This document shows positions 33,260-41,795 of a stretch of DNA of 64,000 nt, piece after piece. The position numbers and the translations under genes were made by a program. The DNA is from Amphritea japonica ATCC BAA-1530 (GTDB lineage Bacteria > Pseudomonadota > Gammaproteobacteria > Pseudomonadales > Balneatricaceae), in NCBI RefSeq assembly GCF_016592435.1, contig NZ_AP014545.1, forward strand, positions 1,620,693 to 1,684,692. The letters are read 5' to 3'. The notes under the pieces were generated by a model. The model was given only the letters and a program-made list of their open reading frames with translations. It was not told the origin of the DNA and made no database searches. The stretch's first letter is position 1; every line of letters starts with the position of its first letter.

Positions 33260-35689
33260 ATGGCACCACTCGAGAATGAAAAAGAGATCACTTCCAGCAC
33301 ATTGCCGGTTTTACCACTGCGTGATGTAGTTATCTATCCACATATGGTGATCCCACTTTTTGTTGGCCGCGAAAAGTCTATTCAAGCCCTGGAAGCGGCA
33401 ATGCTTCAGGATAAAGAGATTCTTCTGATCGCTCAGAAAAATGCGTCAGATGATGAGCCTGTAGGAGAGGATCTGTTCTCTATCGGCACCGTTGCCAGTA
33501 TCTTACAGATGCTGAAACTACCCGATGGTACGGTCAAAGTGCTGGTTGAAGGCGACTACCGTGCGCATATTGATACGCTGCATGAAACTGAAGAATTCTT
33601 TACTGCGGATATCTCAGCTTTAGCTATTGATGAGGTGTCGGAGGGCGAATCAGAGATCTATAAACGCACAGCGCTGGATCAGTTTGAGCGCTTTGTACAG
33701 GTTAATAAAAAGATTCCTGCAGAAGTGCTCACTTCGTTGGGTTCAATCGATGAAATTGGCCGTTTGGCTGATACTATCGCGGCGCACATGTCGCTGAAGC
33801 TGGATGAAAAACAGAAAATTCTGGAAATGCTGGATGACAAGCAGCGTCTGGAACATCTGATGGCGTTGATGGAATCAGAGATCGACCTGGTTGAAGTTGA
33901 AAAGCGGATTCGTGGCCGGGTTAAAAAACAGATGGAGAAAAGCCAGCGTGAGTACTATCTGAATGAGCAGATGAAAGCGATTCAGAAAGAGCTGGGCGAT
34001 CTGGATGAAAATGGTACAACGGATATCGAAGAGCTGAAGAAGCGCATTGATGAAGCCGGTATGCCGCAGGAAGCATTAGATAAAACCCTGAATGAATACA
34101 ATAAGCTGAAAATGATGTCTCCGATGTCAGCAGAAGCGGCTGTTGTGCGGGGTTATATCGACTGGATGTTGCAAGTCCCATGGTCTAAACGTTCTAAAGT
34201 ACGTCATGATATGAACCGTGCTGAAGCGATCCTCAATGAGGATCATTACGGTCTGGAAGAGGTTAAAGATCGTATTCTTGAGTATTTAGCTGTACAGAAG
34301 CGGGTGCGTAAACTTAAAGGACCTATCTTGTGTCTGGTAGGGCCTCCGGGTGTGGGTAAAACGTCTCTGGGACAGTCTATTGCGCGGGCAACTAACCGTA
34401 AATACGTACGTATGGCGTTGGGTGGTGTCAGAGATGAAGCGGAGATTCGCGGTCATCGACGTACCTATATCGGTTCTATGCCGGGTAAGCTGATTCAGAA
34501 GATGTCCAAAGTAGGGGTTAAAAACCCACTGTTCCTGTTAGATGAAATTGACAAAATGGGCATGGATCAGCGTGGCGATCCGGCGTCCGCGCTCTTAGAG
34601 GTGTTGGACCCAGAGCAAAATGGAACCTTCAATGATCACTATCTGGAAGTCGACTTTGATCTTTCAGATGTGATGTTTGTCTGTACCTCTAACTCTATGG
34701 ATATTCCGGGTCCGTTACTGGATCGGATGGAGATCATTCGCATCCCGGGTTATACCGAAGATGAAAAGCTTAATATTGCACGGAAATACCTGATTCCTAA
34801 GCAGCTTAAGACCAACGGTCTGAAAAAGAATGAGCTGACGATTGAAGATGAAGCGGTAACGGATCTGATTCGTTATTACACCCGTGAAGCAGGGGTGCGT
34901 GGGCTGGAGCGTGAGATCGCGAAAATCTGTCGTAAAGTGATCAAAGAGATCGCGCTGAGCGGTGATAAGAACGCGTCTATTATCGCTAATAGTGAGAACC
35001 TTGAACATTATTCCGGCGTACATAAGTGTAGTTTTGGAATGGCTGAAGAGCAGGATCGTATTGGTCATGTTACTGGCCTGGCGTGGACGTCGGTGGGCGG
35101 TGATATTCTGACCATTGAATCGGCAGTGGTACCAGGTAAAGGGCGTCAGGTTCGAACTGGCTCACTGGGTGATGTGATGCAGGAGTCGATTCAGGCGGCA
35201 CTGACGGTTGTGCGAAGCCGTTCTGAGTCGTTGGGTATTAACCCGGATTTCCATGAAGAAAGTGATATTCATATCCACGTACCCGAAGGTGCAACGCCAA
35301 AAGATGGACCAAGTGCTGGTATTGGAATGTGTACTGCATTAGTATCTGTGCTGACCAATATTCCGGTCCGGTCTGATGTGGCGATGACTGGTGAAATCAC
35401 CTTGCGAGGGCAGGTTTTACCAATTGGAGGACTGAAAGAGAAGCTTCTGGCTGCTCATCGGGGTGGAATTAAAACGGTTATTATTCCGGACGAAAACAAG
35501 CGTGATTTGAAAGAAATTCCTGACAACATCAAAGCAGATTTGAAGATTTGCCCAGTTAAATGGATTGATGAGGTCTTGCAAATTGCGTTGAAATATAGTC
35601 CGGAACCGCTTACAGAAGAGCAAAAAGCAACCTTTTCTGAAAAGAAAAAGCAAGCAAAAAGTGAGCGGGGGCAAATAAAACCGCATTAA
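33260..35689 (+). CDS. lon: ATP-dependent protease Lon
   Basis: The 809-residue protein is full-length Lon: the N-terminal substrate domain beginning [20 protein letters not shown], a central coiled-coil ([17 protein letters not shown]), the AAA+ ATPase with Walker [12 protein letters not shown] and Walker [10 protein letters not shown], and the C-terminal serine-lysine protease domain with [11 protein letters not shown] (catalytic Ser) and its lysine in [13 protein letters not shown]. Lon degrades misfolded and regulatory proteins in the cytoplasm. hupB follows, as in enterobacteria; clpX does not precede it here (nfuA does). Confidence 0.97.
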   Translation: MAPLENEKEITSSTLPVLPLRDVVIYPHMVIPLFVGREKSIQALEAAMLQDKEILLIAQKNASDDEPVGEDLFSIGTVASILQMLKLPDGTVKVLVEGDYRAHIDTLHETEEFFTADISALAIDEVSEGESEIYKRTALDQFERFVQVNKKIPAEVLTSLGSIDEIGRLADTIAAHMSLKLDEKQKILEMLDDKQRLEHLMALMESEIDLVEVEKRIRGRVKKQMEKSQREYYLNEQMKAIQKELGDLDENGTTDIEELKKRIDEAGMPQEALDKTLNEYNKLKMMSPMSAEAAVVRGYIDWMLQVPWSKRSKVRHDMNRAEAILNEDHYGLEEVKDRILEYLAVQKRVRKLKGPILCLVGPPGVGKTSLGQSIARATNRKYVRMALGGVRDEAEIRGHRRTYIGSMPGKLIQKMSKVGVKNPLFLLDEIDKMGMDQRGDPASALLEVLDPEQNGTFNDHYLEVDFDLSDVMFVCTSNSMDIPGPLLDRMEIIRIPGYTEDEKLNIARKYLIPKQLKTNGLKKNELTIEDEAVTDLIRYYTREAGVRGLEREIAKICRKVIKEIALSGDKNASIIANSENLEHYSGVHKCSFGMAEEQDRIGHVTGLAWTSVGGDILTIESAVVPGKGRQVRTGSLGDVMQESIQAALTVVRSRSESLGINPDFHEESDIHIHVPEGATPKDGPSAGIGMCTALVSVLTNIPVRSDVAMTGEITLRGQVLPIGGLKEKLLAAHRGGIKTVIIPDENKRDLKEIPDNIKADLKICPVKWIDEVLQIALKYSPEPLTEEQKATFSEKKKQAKSERGQIKPH

Positions 35690-35722
35690 CACAAAATAGT
35701 GACAAATCAGGCTGTAAGCCGC

Positions 35723-35752
35723 TTGACACCTGATTTGCAGGCTTGGTATAAA
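35723..35752 (+). promoter_or_regulatory. Sigma-70 promoter of hupB
   Basis: A consensus TTGACA (35723-35728) and TATAAA (35747-35752) are separated by 18 bases, about 70 bases upstream of the hupB start. It would allow strong transcription of hupB apart from lon. Confidence 0.7.
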
Positions 35753-35822
35753 TTGTCCGGACTACTTGCTGGGCATGGGCACAGAATATATATATAAAAA
35801 TGATTCATATAAGGGGAACAAT

Positions 35823-36098
35823 GTGAATAAATCTGAACTGATCGACGCAATTGCAGCTTCTGCTGACATTCCAAAGGCTGCTGCAGGCCGCGCACTTGAC
35901 GCTACTCTAGAGTCTATCTCTGGTGCTCTTCAAAGTGGTGATTCTGTAGCACTGGTAGGTTTTGGTACTTTTGGTGTTAAAGAACGTGCTGCGCGCACAG
36001 GTCGTAACCCTCAGACTGGGCAGCCAATTCAGATCGCTGCGGCGACTCTGCCTACTTTCAAGCCTGGTAAGGCTCTGAAAGACTCTGTAAATAAGTAA
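35823..36098 (+). CDS. hupB: DNA-binding protein HU-beta
   Basis: The 91-residue protein is [13 protein letters not shown] start, [20 protein letters not shown] (the DNA-binding beta arm with its proline) and [14 protein letters not shown] end. HU bends and packs DNA. The start is GTG at 35823, preceded by AAGGGGAAC at good spacing; an in-frame ATG upstream would add 19 residues not found in HU. It has its own strong promoter. tRNA-Asp follows 39 bases downstream. Confidence 0.96.
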   Translation: MNKSELIDAIAASADIPKAAAGRALDATLESISGALQSGDSVALVGFGTFGVKERAARTGRNPQTGQPIQIAAATLPTFKPGKALKDSVNK

Positions 36099-36137
36099 GA
36101 TTCGCTAGCGCCTGATCCGTAAGGATCGCTGGCACCT

Positions 36138-36214
36138 GGAGCGGTAGTTCAGTTGGTTAGAATACCTGCCTGTCACGCAGGGGGTCGCGGGTTCGAGTCC
36201 CGTCCGTTCCGCCA
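36138..36214 (+). tRNA. tRNA-Asp (GTC)
   Basis: The 77 bases fold as a cloverleaf. The acceptor stem GGAGCGG pairs with CCGTTCC, and the D-arm contains AGTTGGTTAG. The anticodon arm CCTGC-CTGTCAC-GCAGG carries anticodon GTC. The T-arm CGCGGGTTCGAGTCCCG is canonical, and CCA is encoded at the 3' end. It lies between hupB and ppiD and may be read from the hupB promoter. Confidence 0.97.
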
Positions 36215-36295
36215 AATGTGAGATCTGCTGATTAGTCAGCTGAAGCTCAGGGAAGCGATTAGTGCTTATACTGCGTCGTATTGCCAAACATATAA

Positions 36296-36327
36296 AAGGC
36301 GCATCCTGACTGGGGTGCGCTTTTTTT
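36296..36327 (+). terminator. Rho-independent terminator after tRNA-Asp
   Basis: The stem GCGCATCC/GGGTGCGC (36299-36306 with 36313-36320, one wobble pair) is followed by seven T. It ends the hupB-tRNA transcript before ppiD. Confidence 0.88.
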
Positions 36328-36362
36328 CTATTTGTACACTAGCTTAGAGGCCCAGAGGCAAT

Positions 36363-38243
36363 ATGCTTCAGAATATCCGAGATAACTCTAAAGGGATTGT
36401 TGCGAAGATCATTGTTGGTCTTATCGCTGTTACCTTTGCACTGTTCGGGGTTGAATCCCTGGTCAGTCTGACGGGCGGTTCCAATGCGCCGGCGACTGTA
36501 AATGGCGTCGAAATAAGTGAACGAGATCTGCTTCAGGGCGCTGACCTTCAGCGTAGACAGCTTTTAGCTCAGATGGGTGAAAATGCTGATCCGACTTTGC
36601 TGGATGATAATCTGATTCGTAAAGCAACGCTGGATAACCTGATTCAACAGGAAGTTCTGGTGCAGTCTGCAGTCAGCCAGGATATGGCGATTGCCGATCA
36701 GGCACTGGACCAGATGATTATTAATACTTCGGACTTTCAGGTCGAAGGTCAGTTTAACCGTGACCAGTATGCTGCAGTTCTGCGAAATGCTGGCCTGACA
36801 CCCATGATGTATAAGGAGCTGTTGCGCAAAGAGAGCCTGATAGGCTACGAGCGTTCCGGTTATCTGTTGTCTGGGTTCTCACTGGAGCAGGAAGCTGAGC
36901 GTATTATCAGCCTGGATCGTGAAACCCGCGATCTTGCTTATGTGCAAGTAGCCCTGGACGATTACAAGCAGGGAGTCTCTCTGACAGCTGAAGATCTGAG
37001 CGCTTATTATGCTGATCATCAGTCAGAATTTATGACGGATGAACAGGTAGTAATCGAGTATCTGCTGATCAATAAAACTGATCTGCTGAAACAAGTGACA
37101 GTAGATGATGCTGAACTGCAGTCGCAATTCGATCAGGTACTGGCTTCATTTGAATCTGCTGAACAGCGGACTGTATCGCATATTATGATTGAGGTTTCTG
37201 ATCAGGTTGATGATGCTGCGGCACTGGCGAAAGCAGAGAAACTAGCAGAGCGTCTTGCTTCGGGTGAGGCCTTTGCGGCACTGGCAGAGAGTGAGTCTGA
37301 TGACCCTGGTTCCGCGCCAATGGGCGGAGATCTGGGGGTTTACCAGCAGGGGCTGCTGGATGGGCCGTTTGAGTCGGCTGTTTACGCCCTTAACGTCGGT
37401 GAAGTGTCAGAGCCTGTACGTACCTCATTTGGCTATCACTTGATCACACTGACTGAATTAACGGCATCTGAAGCGCCGGTGTTTGACGACGTGAAAGATC
37501 AACTAATTGCTGAGCAAATGGATAATAAAGTTGAGCAGCTGTATGTCGAGAAAGTAGGCCAGCTGACGGATCTGTCATTTTCTGCCGGCGACTTGCAAGA
37601 GCCGGCCGAAGAGCTGCAGTTGACTATCATCGAGGCTCCTGCCTTCGGATCGGCCGGCGGCAATGATGATATTACCGCTAATGCTCGTGTTATTAGAACT
37701 GCTTTCAATGAAGAGTTGATCCGTGATGGTCTGAACAGTGATCCGATTGAGCTGGATTCTGGTCGTACTCTGGTGCTGCGGGTTAAAGAGCATATCCGCC
37801 CTCGACAGTTGAGCGAAGAGGAAGTCAGCGAGCAGATCACTGAAGTGCTGGTTGTAGAAAAGGCCGGAGAAGCGCTACAAGCATCACTGGAAGCCGAACT
37901 TGAGAAACTGAAACAAGGCGGTGAGCGCGTTGCTATTAATGGGGCTGAATGGGCGGTTGCAGAGGCGGTGACACGTGCTGATCGTAGTCAGTCATTTGAA
38001 GTGATGACTACCGCTTTTAAAATGCCAAAGCCAGAGAGCGGAGCATCTTATTCGCTGATCACATTGCAGAATGGTGCTAAGGCGATTGTTGCTGTTACCG
38101 CTGTTAGTACACCAGATCTGTCTGAGATCACTGCAGACGAGCGCAAAGGGATGCGTGCTGTTCTGGGACAGCGTGCTGGTCAGTTCGATTATCAAGCGAT
38201 GACAGAAGCACGTAAGAGTGCAGCTGAGATTGAAAAGCTTTGA
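36363..38243 (+). CDS. ppiD: Periplasmic folding chaperone PpiD
   Basis: The 626-residue protein has the PpiD layout: a short cytoplasmic start (MLQNIRDNSKGIVAK), one membrane helix (about residues 15-36), a SurA-like chaperone domain, one parvulin prolyl-isomerase domain (about residues 265-365, RTVSHIMIEV to TSFGYHLITLTEL), and a C-terminal helical region. It is anchored at the SecYEG translocon exit and helps newly exported proteins. The lon-hupB-ppiD order is the conserved enteric one, here interrupted by a tRNA gene. Confidence 0.94.
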   Translation: MLQNIRDNSKGIVAKIIVGLIAVTFALFGVESLVSLTGGSNAPATVNGVEISERDLLQGADLQRRQLLAQMGENADPTLLDDNLIRKATLDNLIQQEVLVQSAVSQDMAIADQALDQMIINTSDFQVEGQFNRDQYAAVLRNAGLTPMMYKELLRKESLIGYERSGYLLSGFSLEQEAERIISLDRETRDLAYVQVALDDYKQGVSLTAEDLSAYYADHQSEFMTDEQVVIEYLLINKTDLLKQVTVDDAELQSQFDQVLASFESAEQRTVSHIMIEVSDQVDDAAALAKAEKLAERLASGEAFAALAESESDDPGSAPMGGDLGVYQQGLLDGPFESAVYALNVGEVSEPVRTSFGYHLITLTELTASEAPVFDDVKDQLIAEQMDNKVEQLYVEKVGQLTDLSFSAGDLQEPAEELQLTIIEAPAFGSAGGNDDITANARVIRTAFNEELIRDGLNSDPIELDSGRTLVLRVKEHIRPRQLSEEEVSEQITEVLVVEKAGEALQASLEAELEKLKQGGERVAINGAEWAVAEAVTRADRSQSFEVMTTAFKMPKPESGASYSLITLQNGAKAIVAVTAVSTPDLSEITADERKGMRAVLGQRAGQFDYQAMTEARKSAAEIEKL

Positions 38244-38265
38244 TAGTCACGGGTAAATGATGACA

Positions 38266-38293
38266 CAAAGGCTGCTTATGCAGCCTTTTTTAT
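38266..38293 (+). terminator. Rho-independent terminator after ppiD
   Basis: The stem AAGGCTGC/GCAGCCTT closes on TTAT and is followed by a T-run. Confidence 0.9.
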
Positions 38294-38502
38294 TGTCTGG
38301 ATTTAGGTTCGCAGTGAATTTTAAGACTACACTGAATAATCACTATGGCCACTTGAGTAGTAATAGTTAATGTCATCTTGTCGAATTCCCCGGTTTAAGC
38401 TTTAACATTGCCATGAAGCTGTAAGGCTTAGAGCGCTTCGTTAACTCCATATTCTGGTGTCTCATATGGCGGTGTTAGGTCGTGGATCAATGGAGGCACA
38501 CC

Positions 38503-39024
38503 ATGCAATCAAAGGTATACGAAGCACAGAAACCCCTTAAGGAGCAATATCAGCGGCACCCAGATTTAGCTATGGTTATTGATCATGCTAGGACATCGGG
38601 TGAGGTTGCCTCGGATCCTTTTCATTCCAGAGTTGATCCTATGGATGGTTGCGGCGTCTCAGTGCCCGTTGGGGTCCATGCGGCAGTCGGAGGTCAGCAT
38701 GATGCTCCAACGCCAGGGGATCTGTTATGTGCCGCGCTTGCGGCTTGTCAGGATTCAGCTATTCGTATGGTGGCAAACTTGATGGAGATAGAACTTCTTG
38801 AATTAGAGGTTCGAGTTACTGCTACAGCAGATGTTAGAGGGGCTTTGGCGATGGATAGAGCGGTCCCGGTTGGGTTTCAGGCTATGACTTGTGAGGTGAA
38901 GATGAAAGTGAAGGAGGGCACTCCATTAAAGCAGCTAGAGAGACTCCAGGTTGCTGCAAAAGAGTGTTGTGTTGTTCAGCAAACGTTAAAATCCCCACCG
39001 CCTGTTACCACCACTTTCATGTAG
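38503..39024 (+). CDS. OsmC-family protein
   Basis: The 173-residue protein matches the OsmC/Ohr-like fold: PTPGDLLCAALAACQDSAIR (first redox-type cysteine in the LAAC helix) and RLQVAAKECCVVQQTLK (second cysteine region), then the PPPVTTTF end. Related proteins reduce organic hydroperoxides, but many OsmC-like members have unknown roles, and this one is a divergent subtype with an N-terminal extension. The ATG at 38503 follows GGAGG. It stands alone after the ppiD terminator; the left 250 bases hold no other gene. A hydroperoxide-related role is inferred. Confidence 0.78.
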   Translation: MQSKVYEAQKPLKEQYQRHPDLAMVIDHARTSGEVASDPFHSRVDPMDGCGVSVPVGVHAAVGGQHDAPTPGDLLCAALAACQDSAIRMVANLMEIELLELEVRVTATADVRGALAMDRAVPVGFQAMTCEVKMKVKEGTPLKQLERLQVAAKECCVVQQTLKSPPPVTTTFM

Positions 39025-39128
39025 AAAACGGGCGAGGAGTAAACAGAGACAGCACTGCTCGGTCCTGTCGTGAGTGATGTGCAGCCGCACGTTGTTCGAG
39101 GGTTGCATGACAGGGTACTAAATCAACA

Positions 39129-39623
39129 TCACAGTGGTAAGGCTTCATTGTTTTCAGCCAATAACCGACCGATACAGCTACCGACTTGCAGATCACTCAT
39201 GTGGCCAAAATGATTCAATCGCAGATATCCCTGTTTATCCAGCATGATTAGTGTTGGTGTCCCCCTCATCTGATAAAGAGCCATTGTTGTTGGAATAGAA
39301 CTGGGTTCAGATGGTCTGTCTATGGCGATGGGAAAGCGGATTCCATACTCACCAATAAATACGCTTAATGCCTCTTTGGTCATCACTTTATGGTGCTCAA
39401 AAACGCTGTGCAGCCCGATCACTTGTACATCTTCGTTTTTATATAGTTCGTGTATAGCACTGGCTTGTGGAATTCCATGAGTGACACAGCCGGGGCATAG
39501 CATTTGGAATGCATGAATAATGACAACCTTGCCTCGTAGCTCAGATAAGATCAGCGGGGTTGTATTGATCCATGCTGAGATTTCTAATGCGGGTGCCATA
39601 CCTTCCTGTTCTGTCTGTGTCAT
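39129..39623 (-). CDS. Thioredoxin-fold (redoxin) protein with CPGC motif
   Basis: The 164-residue protein has a peroxiredoxin/TlpA-like fold: LRGKVVIIHAFQMLCPGCVT with Cys43 and Cys46 in a CPGC motif, and a cis-proline RGTPTLIMLDKQGYLRL. It has no signal peptide, so it would be cytoplasmic unless the start is wrong. It follows the secreted-protein gene on the same strand after about 50 bases and is probably cotranscribed, which places it under the same MarR-type control. It may be a disulfide reductase or thiol peroxidase; the substrate is unknown. Confidence 0.75.
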   Translation of the reverse strand: MTQTEQEGMAPALEISAWINTTPLILSELRGKVVIIHAFQMLCPGCVTHGIPQASAIHELYKNEDVQVIGLHSVFEHHKVMTKEALSVFIGEYGIRFPIAIDRPSEPSSIPTTMALYQMRGTPTLIMLDKQGYLRLNHFGHMSDLQVGSCIGRLLAENNEALPL

Positions 39624-39674
39624 AACTTAGCCTCTGTGCGCTTTCAGGCATGATGCCGTGGTAGTCATGGATAT

Positions 39675-40442
39675 TTATTCACCGGGTAACTGATGTACTT
39701 TGCCCGGCAGGCTTAAGTCCCCTGAGGCAATATCTTTCACATCGACTACGCATAGCAAGGGAGCATGGACACTTTGGTTAACTCGTAACCCGGCAGTGAC
39801 ACCATCATAGCTAGCGGAATCTATCGAATCAGCAGAGTTGAAAGCGACTTTAACTTCAATGGTGGCGCCATTAAATATGGGATCCCATCCCGGGCTGTCT
39901 AAAAGAATGGGCAGGCCTGGCCATGTTTTAGGTAAGGTTGGATAGCTGCCTTCAGGTATATCGACAACCCCTAAAGCCCCTTTGCCACATTGTTCATTAG
40001 GTTCCAGGACCACCCAGTGGCTGTGCCATATATTGCCATCGTTATTCGGGTTGTTATCGGCATTTTCATCGTATAAAGGCGTATCATCGAAGTCCGGATG
40101 GGCGGTAACCGCAAGTGCGAGTATGCCGGCATTGTCTTCGAAACCGACCAGGGCGCTGTTGAGGCTGGTTGGCCAGACATAAGAGAAGGCACTACTTCCG
40201 GCCAGTTCTCCGGTGGGGGTGGGTTTGCTAGAGCCGGCTTTTGCAGTAACGCTCATTTGAAAAGTGGCAATATTGTTTAGAGTGCTAACTCTGGCGTGGA
40301 CAATATCAAACGCAGGCAGTGTTTTTCCGGTCGTATCTTCTACCGCTTTAATTCCCCCTGAGTGTGAGTCTTCGGTGTTTGCCTGGAGGCTTATGCATGT
40401 TGTAAGCAGCGTTCCGGTGAGTAATAAGTTGAATGTTTTCAT
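39675..40442 (-). CDS. Secreted protein of unknown function
   Basis: The 255-residue product has a signal peptide (cleavage near residue 22, after LQA). The mature protein has no membrane helix. It contains a polar, acidic loop, NADNNPNNDGN, that could bind calcium, and many aromatic residues around NIWHSHWVVLEP. Two cysteines (NEQCGKG and PLLCVVD) might form a disulfide. I recognise no family. The gene faces the MarR-type regulator across a perfect inverted repeat close to its start codon, so it is almost certainly regulated by that protein. Confidence 0.65.
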   Translation of the reverse strand: MKTFNLLLTGTLLTTCISLQANTEDSHSGGIKAVEDTTGKTLPAFDIVHARVSTLNNIATFQMSVTAKAGSSKPTPTGELAGSSAFSYVWPTSLNSALVGFEDNAGILALAVTAHPDFDDTPLYDENADNNPNNDGNIWHSHWVVLEPNEQCGKGALGVVDIPEGSYPTLPKTWPGLPILLDSPGWDPIFNGATIEVKVAFNSADSIDSASYDGVTAGLRVNQSVHAPLLCVVDVKDIASGDLSLPGKVHQLPGE

Positions 40443-40452
40443 AATTGCCTTC

Positions 40453-40481
40453 CTTTATAGTATCGACTCAATACTATAAAG
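40453..40481. promoter_or_regulatory. MarR-type operator (11-bp perfect inverted repeat)
   Basis: CTTTATAGTAT (40453-40463) and ATACTATAAAG (40471-40481) form a perfect inverted repeat around CGACTCA. It lies immediately upstream of the secreted-protein gene (start at complement of 40440-40442). A related copy of the right half, TCGATTCGATACTAT (40516-40530), overlaps the -10 of the regulator gene. Together they suggest autoregulation and control of the divergent genes. Confidence 0.7.
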
Positions 40482-40501
40482 CATTGCACAGAGAATTCTG
40501 C

Positions 40502-40530
40502 TTGTCAAGATTGTTTCGATTCGATACTAT
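40502..40530 (+). promoter_or_regulatory. Promoter of the MarR-type gene, overlapping an operator half-site
   Basis: TTGTCA (40502-40507) and TACTAT (40525-40530) are spaced 17 bases. The -10 coincides with a copy of the operator half-site. The ATG at 40537 would lie at about the transcription start, and no Shine-Dalgarno sequence precedes it, suggesting a leaderless mRNA. Confidence 0.5.
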
Positions 40531-40536
40531 TTGCGT

Positions 40537-41118
40537 ATGAATACGATCATTACACAACAGTTACTGGAGCGCCTGGCGAGCTTGCTGCGCAGTGAAAACC
40601 GTAGTTTGTTGCTTGAATATGGCCTGCAACCGGTGCAGTTTGATGCTTTGCATTATTTATCTATCTGCAATCGATATTCGGATACGCCGATGAGTGTGAC
40701 CGAATACCTGGGTCAAACTAAGGGCTCTGTATCACAAACGCTCAAGGTGCTTGAAAAGAAAGGTCTGATAGTAAAAACGCCTGATTGCTGTGATAAGCGT
40801 GTTGCGCACATGGCTGTGACTACAGAGGGGCGTCAGTTGATTAAGGCCGTTTTACCCTCTCCATTGCTTGAGGTAGCCGGTGATGTATTGGGTAATAAGG
40901 ATCTCGTTTCAATTAATTCAACGTTAGGCACCTTGCTGAGAACGGTACAGCAGGCCAATAACTTCAAGTCATTTGGGCAATGTGACAGCTGTCGTCACAA
41001 TATAAAGTCTGCAGAAGATGACTATTTCTGTGGGCTGACGAAAGAGCCGTTGACTAAAATGGATATCCAGCTTATTTGTCGTGAGCACCAGCCTCGGCAA
41101 CTAGAGGGGACAGAGTAG
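40537..41118 (+). CDS. MarR-family regulator with a four-cysteine C-terminal tail
   Basis: The 193-residue protein has a MarR winged-helix domain (about residues 1-140; SVTEYLGQTKGSVSQTLKVL as the recognition region, LIVKTPDCCDKRVAHMAVT as the wing). A C-terminal extension follows with CDSCRHN (Cys149, Cys152), FCGL (Cys165) and ICREH (Cys181, His184). The tail could bind zinc or an iron-sulfur cluster, or form disulfides, and so act as a redox or metal sensor. Wing cysteines 84-85 may add to this. An in-frame TTG two codons upstream is a less likely start. It is divergent from the secreted-protein/redoxin genes. Confidence 0.82.
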   Translation: MNTIITQQLLERLASLLRSENRSLLLEYGLQPVQFDALHYLSICNRYSDTPMSVTEYLGQTKGSVSQTLKVLEKKGLIVKTPDCCDKRVAHMAVTTEGRQLIKAVLPSPLLEVAGDVLGNKDLVSINSTLGTLLRTVQQANNFKSFGQCDSCRHNIKSAEDDYFCGLTKEPLTKMDIQLICREHQPRQLEGTE

Positions 41119-41331
41119 TCACCCAAAGTAATTTCTTCCCAACAAACCGCTTTCGGTCTCTTCTGTAATCTTCAAACAGCTGTTTTAATACTATACTCAT
41201 ATTCGTGTGACAGGTTCACAGATCACAGATAGGCAATCTTCATCGTTTATATAACGGATTAATCCAGGCGGTTTAAGCGTTTTATTTTATAGATGATGCA
41301 GAAAACAAACTTATTGCCGCAGGAGGTCTTT

Positions 41332-41712
41332 ATGAAAACCAGGTCAATATGTTTAGCTTTACTCGTACCAGCCATCATTCTCATTTCGGGGTGCCAGCAT
41401 CACCAAAGCCGAACGAGTGGGGGAAATAGCTTTGTCATCATCGGTGAATCGATGGCTACCGGGGCTGAGGCTGCTCAGGAGCTGCAGTTAGCCATTAACC
41501 GTACACAGACTGTTGGTTGCACAGCGGTGTCTGTGGGAGGTTACGGAGCGGCGGGAGAGGGTATGGTTTTGGGTCTTGCTGCACTGATAAAGTGTCCGGG
41601 TGGTATACATATAATTCCGACAGGCTTTCCCTATGATGCTAATACGGGCGTGAAGATTCCGGTTGACCCGGCAGCGGTGCTACCGCCGCCACTTTCGCCT
41701 GCTGCACCCTGA
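41332..41712 (+). CDS. Small lipoprotein, unknown function
   Basis: The 126-residue product has a lipoprotein signal with lipobox LISGC (Cys at about residue 21) and an excellent AGGAGG ribosome site five bases before the ATG. The mature part is short, with two cysteines (VGCTAV and IKCPGG), a glycine-rich middle (GGYGAAGEGM) and a proline-rich end (VLPPPLSP). I recognise no family. It lies alone between the MarR-type gene and the convergent yej operon. The start is secure from the ribosome site; the function is not known. Confidence 0.7.
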   Translation: MKTRSICLALLVPAIILISGCQHHQSRTSGGNSFVIIGESMATGAEAAQELQLAINRTQTVGCTAVSVGGYGAAGEGMVLGLAALIKCPGGIHIIPTGFPYDANTGVKIPVDPAAVLPPPLSPAAP

Positions 41713-41795
41713 TTAGAGTAAGTGAAGCCGAATAGAGGTTATCGCACAAGTATGTATATTGCATACTCTTTCAGAGGGCGCTTCTATATGAGAGT

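Noticed and set aside
35766-35822. Upstream ATG for hupB at 35766
   Set aside because: HU proteins start at MNKSEL; GTG at 35823 has a good ribosome site at AAGGGG.
41750-41768. AGTATG/CATACT inverted repeat as the terminator of the yej operon or lipoprotein gene
   Set aside because: Short AT-rich stem with no T-run on either side; not convincing.
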